NCBI RefSeq assembly: GCF_001429065.1
Contig: NZ_LMIB01000001.1
Location: forward strand, 1,001,933-1,065,932
Length of the DNA: 64,000 bases
Direction of reading: 5' to 3'
Source of the DNA: Sphingomonas sp. Root710
Lineage (GTDB): Bacteria > Pseudomonadota > Alphaproteobacteria > Sphingomonadales > Sphingomonadaceae
The notes beneath the pieces were generated by a model. It made no database searches, had not been told where the DNA came from, and worked only from the letters and a program-made list of their open reading frames with translations. The translations under genes were made by a program, and so were the position numbers. Of the stretch, positions 1 through 9,746 are shown piece by piece. Within the stretch, counting starts at the first letter, position 1. Each line of letters opens with the position of its first letter.

Positions 1-1295
1 GCGCCGGCGCGATAGAAGGCGCGGATATCCGCGACCACCTGGGCGGGTTCGCCGTGGCGCAGCGTGCGGACCGTTCCGCCGACCTGATCGAAGGCGAGCG
101 AGTGACAGGCACCGCAGGCGGTTTCCATCTTCACCGCGGCGAAGCTGTTCCCCGTGGCGTCGCGGGTGTGGCAGTTTGCGCAGTCGAGCGGCGCTCCATA
201 GCCTTCGCCCTTACCCAGCGTCTTCGCCATCTGCGCGACGCCATTGGTCGCCGACAGGTGGATGTCGTGCGGGAATTTCAACCCGTTGTCTTCCTTAGGG
301 TTCGCATCGAGCGAGACCCGGCGGAACATCGGCGCGCCGTCCGCTCCGGCGAAACGGATCGTCGGTGCGAACTGCGGGTGCTTTTCGCCAAAGTCCGCGG
401 TGTCCTTGAGCGCGGTATCGATCCGCTTGCTCATGTCGTTATGGCAATTGGTGCAGAAGCGCTCGTCGGTGACGGGCATCGCGGTCGTGCCCTGATGCTC
501 GGTATGGCACTCGACGCAGCGGCCCGGCTGGATGCCGAAGAGCCCGCCGACAAACTGCTTGGTGCCGCCGACGATGCCCAGCGACCCTCGCGCCTCGGCG
601 AGCTTCTTGGGGTCGGCATGGTCGTGGACCTTGGTGTGGCACGCGGCGCAGGCGGTGTCGCGGACCGCCTCGCCAGCCTTCACATGGCAGGCCTGGCAAT
701 TATTCTCGAGGCTCTTGTGAACCTGCGACAGCTTTCCCGAGGTCCACATTTCATCCGCGTGGAAGGCGACCTTGCGGGTCGCGTCGGTCGGCTGGGTATG
801 GATCGAGACCAGCGGCCAGATCAGGAAAATGGCGAGGATGATCAGCGCGAGCGCCCATGCAAGCGGGCGTTTGCCGGGCAAGGTGCTTGCAAGCGAGAAG
901 ACGCGCGCCTCCTCCTTGTCCTCGGAGGCGTTGGAGATCGCACCGACGCGGGCGACGGTGATGACGACCTTGCCCTTTTCATCGCCCTCGCCGGGCTCGA
1001 AGGACAGGGCGTGGCTGCCGATGCGGACGTCGGCGCCCTGCGCCGCGCTGAAGCGTTCATGTTCGGATTGCTTGCCGTCGACCACGAAGGGCATGCCGGC
1101 GGTGGCGACCAGCTCGACATAGCCGCCCGGCGCGGTGCGGACGACGGCATGATTGAGCGCCGCCGCGAGGTCGGGAAGGTGAATGTCGCTCGACGGACTG
1201 CGGCCGATGCTAAGTTCGGCCTTGTCGAAGCTCTTGGGGCGGACGATGTCGCGCCCGTCGGCGGTGCGCGCTACCGTGCGAACGATGAAGCTCAT
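1..1295 (-). CDS. FHA-domain, membrane-anchored multiheme cytochrome c (C-terminus beyond left edge)
   Basis: I translated this frame directly: 431 codons are open to the left edge, so the C-terminus is missing. Residues 1-110 form a forkhead-associated (FHA) fold with the GRSPSSDIHL strand-loop. One transmembrane helix follows at about 144-165. Then come six CxxCH heme-c motifs, with first cysteines near 200, 216, 260, 281, 372 and 394. The expected topology is cytoplasmic FHA and periplasmic hemes. In canonical FHA domains an SRxHA motif contacts phosphothreonine; here it reads ALNHA, so phosphate binding may be weakened although Arg32 of GRS is kept. The gene starts 10 nt after the stop of the b-type membrane protein, so it is the third gene of that operon. 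Role inferred: terminal periplasmic electron carrier. I know no named homologue. Confidence 0.85.
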   Translation of the reverse strand, partial: MSFIVRTVARTADGRDIVRPKSFDKAELSIGRSPSSDIHLPDLAAALNHAVVRTAPGGYVELVATAGMPFVVDGKQSEHERFSAAQGADVRIGSHALSFEPGEGDEKGKVVITVARVGAISNASEDKEEARVFSLASTLPGKRPLAWALALIILAIFLIWPLVSIHTQPTDATRKVAFHADEMWTSGKLSQVHKSLENNCQACHVKAGEAVRDTACAACHTKVHDHADPKKLAEARGSLGIVGGTKQFVGGLFGIQPGRCVECHTEHQGTTAMPVTDERFCTNCHNDMSKRIDTALKDTADFGEKHPQFAPTIRFAGADGAPMFRRVSLDANPKEDNGLKFPHDIHLSATNGVAQMAKTLGKGEGYGAPLDCANCHTRDATGNSFAAVKMETACGACHSLAFDQVGGTVRTLRHGEPAQVVADIRAFYRAG

Positions 1296-1305
1296 GTGCG
1301 CGTTC

Positions 1306-2184
1306 TCACCAGTAATAGAAGACGGCGACGATGTGGACGAACAGCGCCGCGATCAGCGCGAAGGTCAGCGGCACATGGATGTACAGCCAAACCTCGAGCA
1401 GCGCTTTGAGGCGCAGATGCTTGCGTATCCGCGACAGCGACGAACGCTTGCGCTCCAGCAGCACTTCGACATGATCGAGCGGATCGGCCTGTGCTTCGCC
1501 GCGCGACGGATGCGCGCGGACCGCGGCGAGCGCCGCGCGCGTGCCGCATTTGCCATAGCGGCCGGTCAGCCGTGCGATGATGCCGCCGCCGAACGGATCG
1601 TCGTGCAACGCCATCTGGACGATCGCGGCGCCCTCGGCGTCGAGCGGCTGCGCCGCCTCGTTGAGCTGACGGTCGAGCATCCGCAGATTGTCGAGCATCT
1701 GCAGCTGGGTGGTCTCACCCCGGTTGGCCGACAGCGCCTGGGGCAGCGAGGCATAGGCCGCGATCCCGAAAATGCCCGATGCAATCACAAGCATCATAAG
1801 GACATAGGCCAGGGTGTGAACATTCCATCCGAGGTCGAAACCCGTATGGAGGGTGGCGATCACGATCAGCGACAGGCCCAGATAGACATGCGCCGACGTC
1901 CAGCTCTTGAGCGACCAGCGGCCCGGCGTGATCTGGCGCTTGCGCACGCCCAGCATCGTCAGCCACAGGATCAGGCCCACCCCGATGGTGCCCGTGACAT
2001 AGCCGTAGATGCTGCCGCCATTGGGCTTGGGCTGGACGTCGTTGAACGCGTAGATCAGCAGCGCAATGCCCGAGATGATCAGCGCGATCTTGAGCCATTT
2101 ATAGCCCTGATAGCGCAGGAAACCTTCATGCTCGGAGGCACGCTCGCGACCGGTGGTCGCCTGGCGTAGCGATTTACTGGCCAT
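1306..2184 (-). CDS. b-type cytochrome-like integral membrane protein
   Basis: The 292-residue protein has about five hydrophobic helices (roughly 31-48, 58-80, 98-115, 122-147 and 263-291) and a soluble cytoplasmic-type loop at 150-255. Histidines 99, 113, 123, 270 and 284 sit in or beside helices, as expected of heme-b ligands in cytochrome b561 or ferric-reductase-like proteins. The start codon overlaps the stop of the upstream FAD/Fe-S gene by one base (TGATG), which indicates translational coupling. Position between a cytosolic Fe-S oxidoreductase and a periplasmic multiheme cytochrome suggests it carries electrons across the membrane. The heme assignment is inference from His placement; family membership is uncertain. 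Confidence 0.8.
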   Translation of the reverse strand: MASKSLRQATTGRERASEHEGFLRYQGYKWLKIALIISGIALLIYAFNDVQPKPNGGSIYGYVTGTIGVGLILWLTMLGVRKRQITPGRWSLKSWTSAHVYLGLSLIVIATLHTGFDLGWNVHTLAYVLMMLVIASGIFGIAAYASLPQALSANRGETTQLQMLDNLRMLDRQLNEAAQPLDAEGAAIVQMALHDDPFGGGIIARLTGRYGKCGTRAALAAVRAHPSRGEAQADPLDHVEVLLERKRSSLSRIRKHLRLKALLEVWLYIHVPLTFALIAALFVHIVAVFYYW

Positions 2185-4634
2185 CAGGCGTCGTCCCGCT
2201 GCAACCGGGCGACCGTCAGGAACTCTTCAGGCGCGACACGGATCGCCGCCCCCGTCGGACAGGCGCGCACGCAGCTCGGGCCGCCCTCGATACCCGAGCA
2301 CATGTCGCATTTCACCGCGCGCTTCGCCTTCTCGACCCCGCCCGAATTGGCATAGGCCCATTCATGGCTCGGCTCGCCCGGTCCCGGCCCTTGTCCGAAC
2401 AGGAACCACTTCCACAAGCTCGGCTTCTTCGGCGGCTCCTTTTCCATCCGGATCACCCCATAGGGACAGTTCCGCTGGCAATTGCCGCAACCGATGCAGG
2501 TGTTGTCGATATAGACCTCGCCATCCTGACCGCGGTGGATCGCGGTCGGCGGGCAATCGGCCATGCAGTGCGGATGCTCGCAATGCCGGCAGCTGGTCGG
2601 GACATGGAGATGCGCGAAGGTGCGTCCCGCCTCGCGGTCGAGCCGCGAGATACCGTCATGGCTGTCGGCGCAGGCCTTCTCGCAATTGTCGCAGCCGACG
2701 CAGAGATTCTCGTCGATCAGCAGCACGTCGGTGGCCTCGCCGACGCCATTGTCGACCAGGAAGTTGGCGACCGACGAATACATGTCGACGACGCTGGCGA
2801 AACTGTCCTTCTTGGCCTCGATGAACGAGGCGAGATCCTCGCGCTCGCCGATAGCGACCTTCGCCTTGGCAAAGAATTGCGGCTTGGCCTCCAGCAACCG
2901 CCGGAACGCCTCGCCCTCAAGCTTGATCACCTCGGACTTGACCGCGGCGCGCACCGTCTGCTTGCGGATGCCGTTGTCGAACAGTTCGAGCTCGCCGACA
3001 TAATTGCCGGCGGGGATGTAGGAGAGGAACACCGGCTTGCCGCCGATCGACTTCTCGACGACCACCGATCCCGAGCGGATCACATAGACGTCCTTGCCTT
3101 CCTCGCCCTCGCGGAAGATCACCTCGCCCGCGCGGACGGCCTTGATCTCGGCGCTCTCGATCACCTCTGCCAGATCGGCGGGCTGGAGGCCCGACTGCCA
3201 CATCTGGAGCAGCTGACGCTCGGTCGAGATGCGAGTCACCGCGCGCTTCACGCCCGGCACAGACGCCATCAGCTTCAGGATCGCGTTGCGCGGGATCTCG
3301 ACCACGACGGTCTCGGCGATCGAGCGGATCGTTGAGCCGCGGCGGCGGCCCGAGACGAGGCCGACCTCACCGAAGATCGAGCCTTCGGGAATGACGATGC
3401 CCGTCGAGCGGCCATCGGGCAGCGGAATGTCCACCGAGCCCTGCGCGATGCAGAACAGCGACGATCCCGGCGCGTTCTTCTCGAAGATGATGTCGTTCTT
3501 GCCATAGAAGCGCACGTCCGAGTCGAGCATGAACTCGCGCATCTGCAGTGGCGACAGATCGTTGAGGATCGTGACGTTGGTGCGGATGAACTCGAGCCAT
3601 TCGTCGACCGATTTGCGGATGGGCAGGTTGACGAACTTGCCCTCGAGGATCGGTTCGTCGGCGGGTTTCAGGGCGAGATTGCCGTTGATGAACTCGACGA
3701 TGTCATAGCCCTGGTTCATGCAGTGCTTGATCAGCGGATAGCCCGCGAGCGCGCCGATGACATAAATGCCGGGGTTGGTCGTCTCGAACTGCGGCGACAG
3801 CTTGGGGAAAGCCTCACGGTCGGCGCTGGTGAACTCGATCCCGCATTCCTCGATGAACTTGCGCGGGGCGGCGGAGCCCATGCGGGCGATGATCCGGTCG
3901 CAGCGGATGCGCGCCTCGCCATCGCGGGTGTCGAGGACGAGGTGGCCCGCTTCGATCCGGTTCGGCGTCGCGTCGGTGATGACGTTCATCCGCCCTTCGT
4001 CGCGCGCCTGCATCAGCAGCTTCACGTTCGCGCCCTTGGCGCGGCTGAAGTCCGCGGTGCGGTTGATGATCGAGACGATGTTGCCCTGCGCCAGATCGGC
4101 GGCGAGGCCCAGCGCATTCTCGATACCCGCGTCGCCCGCCCCGATCACGGTGATATGTTCATCGACATATTCGCCGGGGTCGTCGAGCTGATATTGCAGC
4201 TGAAGGTGGTTCTGGTCGGCGCCGGGGCAGCGCAGCAGGTTCGGGTTGCCCTGGGTGCCGATCGCCAGGATGATGTTCTCGGCCTTGATCTCGGTCTTGT
4301 CTGTCAGGGTCAGGGTGAAGTCGCCCTTGGCGCCGGTGATCGTCTTCACCTCGCTCTTGAGCCGGACATTCACCTTGGCGGCGGCGGTCTGCTCGTCCCA
4401 GATGCCGAGAATCTTCTCGCGCTTGCCCGCGTCGAACTCGATGTCCGAGCGCAGCACCAGCTGACTCGGCGTCGCCATGACGTGCTTGCCCTTCTGATAT
4501 TTGAAGATCGTATCAGAAAGATGGTCGGTCTTTTCGAGCAGGATATGCGACAGGCCGAGCTTCGCCGCGTGCGCCGCCGCGCTAAGCCCCGCCGGCCCTG
4601 AGCCAACGATGGCAATACGGTAGGTATCCGCCAC
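2184..4634 (-). CDS. FAD/NAD(P) oxidoreductase fused to two cNMP-binding domains and a four-cluster 4Fe-4S module
   Basis: The GTG at 4634 is preferred because GGGGGA precedes it by a short spacer and the Rossmann motif IAIVGSGPAG begins eight residues later; a frame upstream to 4700 lacks such a site. The 816-residue product has a thioredoxin-reductase-like FAD/NAD(P) region at about 1-330 (GSGPAG, GAGDAG, IGALAG) without a CxxC active disulfide. Two cyclic-nucleotide-binding folds follow at about 365-475 and 500-610; both keep the Gly-Glu and Arg of the phosphate cassette (FGEVGL..RRRGST and VGELEL..RKQT). The C-terminal 160 residues are DmsB/NrfC-like, with four cysteine clusters (CVGCDNC, CRHCEHPHC, CIGCGNC, CDMC..CVRAC). 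Inferred role: cytosolic NAD(P)H entry point of the relay, gated by cAMP or cGMP. Confidence 0.9.
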   Translation of the reverse strand: MADTYRIAIVGSGPAGLSAAAHAAKLGLSHILLEKTDHLSDTIFKYQKGKHVMATPSQLVLRSDIEFDAGKREKILGIWDEQTAAAKVNVRLKSEVKTITGAKGDFTLTLTDKTEIKAENIILAIGTQGNPNLLRCPGADQNHLQLQYQLDDPGEYVDEHITVIGAGDAGIENALGLAADLAQGNIVSIINRTADFSRAKGANVKLLMQARDEGRMNVITDATPNRIEAGHLVLDTRDGEARIRCDRIIARMGSAAPRKFIEECGIEFTSADREAFPKLSPQFETTNPGIYVIGALAGYPLIKHCMNQGYDIVEFINGNLALKPADEPILEGKFVNLPIRKSVDEWLEFIRTNVTILNDLSPLQMREFMLDSDVRFYGKNDIIFEKNAPGSSLFCIAQGSVDIPLPDGRSTGIVIPEGSIFGEVGLVSGRRRGSTIRSIAETVVVEIPRNAILKLMASVPGVKRAVTRISTERQLLQMWQSGLQPADLAEVIESAEIKAVRAGEVIFREGEEGKDVYVIRSGSVVVEKSIGGKPVFLSYIPAGNYVGELELFDNGIRKQTVRAAVKSEVIKLEGEAFRRLLEAKPQFFAKAKVAIGEREDLASFIEAKKDSFASVVDMYSSVANFLVDNGVGEATDVLLIDENLCVGCDNCEKACADSHDGISRLDREAGRTFAHLHVPTSCRHCEHPHCMADCPPTAIHRGQDGEVYIDNTCIGCGNCQRNCPYGVIRMEKEPPKKPSLWKWFLFGQGPGPGEPSHEWAYANSGGVEKAKRAVKCDMCSGIEGGPSCVRACPTGAAIRVAPEEFLTVARLQRDDA

Positions 4635-4827
4635 TGATTCCCCCTGCCCCGTTCTGCGCCGCTGCACCAGCGACCGACATAGCGGCACAGAATATTCCAA
4701 CGGGCCCTGTGACCGTCGAAATTTCCCTGTTGTGCCCCGGCCCTACTCTATCAGCTTCGACGCGTTCCGCTAGACTTTCGTTACATTTGGAGATCAAAGC
4801 CTATTACGCTCGAATCCGGAGAGAAAT

Positions 4828-5790
4828 GTGACGAAGGACAGTGCCGCAAATAAGGGGTTTTCGCTGCCGTTCGCGCGTGTCGCGCTGATCCTCGCGGCCC
4901 TGATCGCGCTCGCCGCCGTGGCAATCGCGACGATGCGATCGGGCAGCAGCAGCAGCGAATCTCCTTCGCCGGAGGCGATGCCCGCGGCCGGCGACCTTTC
5001 CGCTGCGATCTCCGGCCTTGAGAAGAAGCTGGCCGCGAATCCCGACAACGCCGAAAACTGGAACCTGCTCGGCCTCGGCTATTATAATGTCGGCCGCTAC
5101 GCCGACGCCGTGAAAGCCTATGCCAGGGCCACCAGCATCGATCCGAACAATGCGGTATACTGGTCGGCGCTCGGCGAGGTGCAGGTGCTCACCGGTCCGG
5201 GCGGAGTGATCCCGCAAGCGGAAGCCTCGTTCAAAAAGGCGCTGGCGATCGACCCCAAGGATTTCCGGGCCCGCTATTTCCTGGCGGTCAAGCGGAACGA
5301 GGGCGGTGACAGCAAGGGCGCGGTGGACCAGCTGATCAGCCTGCTCAACGACAGCCCGGCGGGGGCGTCGTGGGAACAACCGGTCCGCGACCTGATCGCG
5401 AAGATATCCACTGACAACAAGATCGACATCACGGGCCGCCTTCGTCCGCCTTCGGTCGCGCAGAGCCCCACGCCCGCGCCGGTTGACAACGTCGCGACGG
5501 GCGGCATTCCCGGGCCGACTGCCGCCGACCTTAAGGCCGCGACCGGCATGACGCCGTCGGAGCAGGACGATATGGCACGCGGCATGGTTGCGCGCCTCGC
5601 CGCCCGCCTGGAGGCCAATCCGCGCGACGCCGATCGCTGGATCATGCTGATTCGCTCGCGGATGCAGCTCAACGATCCGGCCGGCGCGCGCAGCGCGGTG
5701 AACGGCGCGAAAGCGGCGTTCAAGGACGATCCCCGGCAACAGGCCCGCTTCGATCAGGCCGCGCAGATGCTGGGCGTGCCGGGGAAGTAG
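4828..5790 (+). CDS. TPR protein, CcmI/CycH-like, membrane anchored
   Basis: A GTG start at 4828 follows a GGAGAG ribosome-binding site; ATG in the other frame nearby is closed at once. The 320-residue protein has one N-terminal transmembrane helix (about 17-36), a Ser-rich linker, three TPR-like repeats at about 60-165 and a second helical repeat region at 235-310. This layout resembles the C-terminal TPR part of cytochrome c maturation factor CcmI/CycH. It is divergent from the multiheme cytochrome operon, which would fit a role in presenting apocytochrome, but TPR proteins are generic and the link is inference. It ends convergently to clpX with a shared terminator. Confidence 0.8.
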   Translation: MTKDSAANKGFSLPFARVALILAALIALAAVAIATMRSGSSSSESPSPEAMPAAGDLSAAISGLEKKLAANPDNAENWNLLGLGYYNVGRYADAVKAYARATSIDPNNAVYWSALGEVQVLTGPGGVIPQAEASFKKALAIDPKDFRARYFLAVKRNEGGDSKGAVDQLISLLNDSPAGASWEQPVRDLIAKISTDNKIDITGRLRPPSVAQSPTPAPVDNVATGGIPGPTAADLKAATGMTPSEQDDMARGMVARLAARLEANPRDADRWIMLIRSRMQLNDPAGARSAVNGAKAAFKDDPRQQARFDQAAQMLGVPGK

Positions 5791-5799
5791 CCTGTGCCG

Positions 5800-5823
5800 C
5801 GTCATCCCCGCGCAGGGATGACG
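5800..5823. repeat. Short palindromic REP-like element (GTCATCCC family)
   Basis: CGTCATCCC and GGGATGACG form a 9-bp inverted repeat around a six-base loop, between two convergent genes. The same GTCATCCC/GGGATGAC ends recur elsewhere in this window (near 38.0, 53.7 and 58.3 kb). Confidence 0.75.
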
Positions 5824-5835
5824 TAGGCCATGAAG

Positions 5836-5872
5836 AAAGGGCCGCCCGGATCGCCGGACGGCCCTTTTCTTT
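5836..5872. terminator. Bidirectional intrinsic terminator between TPR gene and clpX
   Basis: AAAGGGCCG-C-CCGG pairs with CCGG-A-CGGCCCTTT around loop ATCG, one mismatch, followed by TTTTCTTT on the plus strand and a T-rich flank on the minus strand. It can serve both convergent genes. Confidence 0.85.
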
Positions 5873-5890
5873 ACCGGATATCCCGAAGGA

Positions 5891-7162
<1,272 letters not shown>

Positions 7163-7282
7163 AAACTAGATCCTGACTCCACTAGGGGATCGCTAGCATC
7201 CTAAGCATGTCCCCGCCTATCCCACAACCTTCTTAAGAAGCGATGATCGATCCGTGGGTTCCATTCATATGGGGTGCCCATT

Positions 7283-8938
7283 TTATCGCGCAAGCAGCCG
7301 CCTCAGCGGAGCGAGCAGCAGACCGGCCAGCAACAGCAGCAATGCCGCCCTCGAAACCGACAATCCGCGCGACTCGGCAGGAAGCGGCGGCAGGTGCAGC
7401 TCGATTTGGTGGTTTCCGGCGGGAACGGGCACCTCGATCAGTCCCGGCAGCGTCGTCGAACGCGATGCACGCGACCAGCCACCGCCATCGATCCGGAATG
7501 TCCAGCCCGTATAGGCGAACTGCCGCAGCGCGATCAATGCGGGTCCATCGGCGCGGACATCGAGGGTGAGCGAGCGTCCATTCCGGATCAGACTCCCCGC
7601 CTCGACACGGCCCGACACCGCGACCGCATCGTTCGTTCCGAAGCGGCGCGCCAGAGCATCGACGTCGCCCAGCCAATATTCGCGGACCTCGGCGCGATGC
7701 GCGGCGACCGCGGGCGTAGGCCACACGGGACGCCGGGCGACATGCCAGGAGAGCGCCGCCAGAAAAGCCGCATCGATCAGCAGCAGGCCGGGCAGCAGCC
7801 AGGCCAGTATGGTCCGCACCAGCCCCTTCCGCCGCGCCGCGACGGCTTGCCAACCCATCCCCACCAGCCCGGCGAGCAGCAGCGATTGCAGCCCCAGCAG
7901 CCGCCAGGCGAACTGGATCTTCGACCATGGCATGCCCGCTATCCAGATCGGCCGGGCAAGCTCGCTCATTGCCAGCAGGATCAGCGCCGCCGCAGCGATC
8001 AGCAACGCCCTGCCCCACGCTGCGCCACCCGCCAACGCGACGAGCAGCAGCATCGCCATATGGAGCAGGAAGATCGCCGTCGCGGCTATCCTAACGCCCT
8101 GATTGGGCCAAGGCGTCGGTGAGAAGATCAGGTAGTTCGCGGGCTGGTAGACATCGTTGAACAGGATGCGATCGTTGACGAGCCCGACCTGGCTCAACGC
8201 GGGCCAAAGCCATGCCGCCGACAAGGCGATCGCCAGCGCCGCGCTGGACAGGATCGTCACGCCAAGCCGAAGCCAGTCCTTCCGATCGCTCAGCAACACG
8301 GCGTAGAGGCAGGTGAAGGGCGCCCCGAACAACGCTGTCGGCGCGTTGCTCAGCAGCAGCCCGGCGAGCGACAGGGTCAGTCCCGCCCAGCCTAGCATGC
8401 GCCGCTGCTCGACGGCATGCGCGAAGGCGAGCCCCCAGGGCAGCGCCGCCATCGCCACCAGCTCGGCGAACGCCCCGCGCTGATAGAGGTTGAGATAGGC
8501 GTGATAAGGCAGCAGCAGCCAGGTGAGCGCGCCAATCAGCGCCGCCGGCCTGCCGAGCCCGAGCCAGCGCAGCCAGAGCAGCGTTCCGAAAGCGCTGAGG
8601 ATCAGGCATCCGGCCAGGACGATATGGAGTCGCAGGCCCGCCGCCTGTGCGCCCGGCAGCAGCGGGACCAGCAGTGCCCCCAGCCATTGCCCGAGCGGCG
8701 GGTAGATGAAGAAGGCGGGGCTGCCGAGGCCTTGGTTCAGATCGGGCAGCCAGCGCGGATAAAGGTCGCCTGCCGCCATCGCTTCGGCGAAATGCGCCTG
8801 CCAGCGGGCATAGACGTAGAAATCGCCGTGGACGATGCCCGCGTCGATCAGGGCGGGCGCCATCAGCAACAGGCTGACCGCCACAATGACGAAGGGCGCG
8901 CCCTTTCCCGAGGAAAGGACGCGCCCCGCGAATGTCAT
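7283..8938 (-). CDS. Polytopic membrane protein, resembles PTPS-related/GT-C type integral membrane proteins
   Basis: The 551-residue protein has roughly 10-12 hydrophobic helices, then a soluble C-terminal beta-rich region (about 410-520) before a last helix. Near the N-terminus there is an acidic/aromatic periplasmic loop with the motif NQGLGSPAFFIYPP. That pattern (GxGxPxFxxYPP) resembles the 6-pyruvoyl-tetrahydropterin-synthase-related membrane family, whose architecture is like GT-C glycosyltransferases or YfhO. The name of that family does not imply pterin chemistry. It lies between clpP and clpX on their strand, 15 nt downstream of clpP, so read-through from clpP is likely. Substrate unknown. 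Confidence 0.75.
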   Translation of the reverse strand: MTFAGRVLSSGKGAPFVIVAVSLLLMAPALIDAGIVHGDFYVYARWQAHFAEAMAAGDLYPRWLPDLNQGLGSPAFFIYPPLGQWLGALLVPLLPGAQAAGLRLHIVLAGCLILSAFGTLLWLRWLGLGRPAALIGALTWLLLPYHAYLNLYQRGAFAELVAMAALPWGLAFAHAVEQRRMLGWAGLTLSLAGLLLSNAPTALFGAPFTCLYAVLLSDRKDWLRLGVTILSSAALAIALSAAWLWPALSQVGLVNDRILFNDVYQPANYLIFSPTPWPNQGVRIAATAIFLLHMAMLLLVALAGGAAWGRALLIAAAALILLAMSELARPIWIAGMPWSKIQFAWRLLGLQSLLLAGLVGMGWQAVAARRKGLVRTILAWLLPGLLLIDAAFLAALSWHVARRPVWPTPAVAAHRAEVREYWLGDVDALARRFGTNDAVAVSGRVEAGSLIRNGRSLTLDVRADGPALIALRQFAYTGWTFRIDGGGWSRASRSTTLPGLIEVPVPAGNHQIELHLPPLPAESRGLSVSRAALLLLLAGLLLAPLRRLLAR

Positions 8939-8953
8939 CCGATAAGGCTGCGC

Positions 8954-9610
8954 TTAGGCCGCGATTGCCTCGTCGGCCGGGGTCGGACGCTTGTCGAACA
9001 CCTCGTCGATCAGGCCGAAGGCCTTGGCTTCGTCCGCCTCGAGAAACTTGTCGCGGTCCATCGCGGTCTCGATCGCCTCGATCGGCTGCTTGGTATATTT
9101 GGCGTAGAGCGAGTTGAGCCGGTGGCGCATGCGCAGGATTTCGCGCGCCTGGATCTCGATATCGGCCGCCATGCCCTGCGCCCCGCCCGAAGGCTGGTGG
9201 ATCATGATCCGGCTGTTTGTGAGCGCGACGCGCATGCCGGGCTCGCCCGCGGCAAGCAGGAAGCTGCCCATAGACGCCGCCTGACCGATGCACACCGTGC
9301 CGACGCGCGGACGGATATATTGCATCGTGTCGTGGATCGCGAGACCCGCCGTCACCACGCCGCCCGGCGAGTTGATGTACATGAAGATGTCCTTCTTCGG
9401 ATTTTCCGATTCCAGGAACAGCAGCTGGGCGGTGATCAGCGAGGCCATGTGATCCTCGACCTGGCCGGTCACGAAGATGATTCGTTCGCGCAGCAGGCGC
9501 GAATAGATGTCGAAGCTGCGCTCGCCGCGGTTCGACTGCTCGATGACGACCGGGACCAGCGCGGCCGTTTCCGGATTGAGGAACTGGCCGGTTTCGAACG
9601 GATTCTGCAT
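8954..9610 (-). CDS. clpP: ATP-dependent Clp protease proteolytic subunit ClpP
   Basis: The 218-residue serine peptidase has the catalytic triad Ser113 (GQAASMGSF), His138 (IMIHQPSGG) and Asp187 (MDRDKF), at the spacing of E. coli ClpP. It forms the tetradecameric cytoplasmic chamber that works with ClpX. A heat-shock-type promoter candidate lies about 40 bp upstream of the start. The gene is divergent from a membrane-protein gene at 9747. Confidence 0.98.
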   Translation of the reverse strand: MQNPFETGQFLNPETAALVPVVIEQSNRGERSFDIYSRLLRERIIFVTGQVEDHMASLITAQLLFLESENPKKDIFMYINSPGGVVTAGLAIHDTMQYIRPRVGTVCIGQAASMGSFLLAAGEPGMRVALTNSRIMIHQPSGGAQGMAADIEIQAREILRMRHRLNSLYAKYTKQPIEAIETAMDRDKFLEADEAKAFGLIDEVFDKRPTPADEAIAA

Positions 9611-9648
9611 GGAGTGTCTCGGTCCTTGATACTTTGCCTTGAACCGCC

Positions 9649-9678
9649 AACATCGGCCTTTGCCGCGGGGGTTTCAAG
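9649..9678 (-). promoter_or_regulatory. Candidate sigma-32 (RpoH) promoter of clpP
   Basis: On the minus strand CTTGAAA (9678-9672) and CCGATGTT (9656-9649) are separated so that CTTG is followed by 18 bases before CCGATGT. This matches the alphaproteobacterial RpoH pattern CTTG-N17/18-CYTATNT except at one position. It sits 39 bp upstream of clpP, a classic heat-shock gene. Confidence 0.5.
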
Positions 9679-9746
9679 AGGGTCCGAAAATCGCTGGCAT
9701 GGGCGGCACCGATCGGCAAGATGGCGCGATGAGGGGGAGCATGCCG

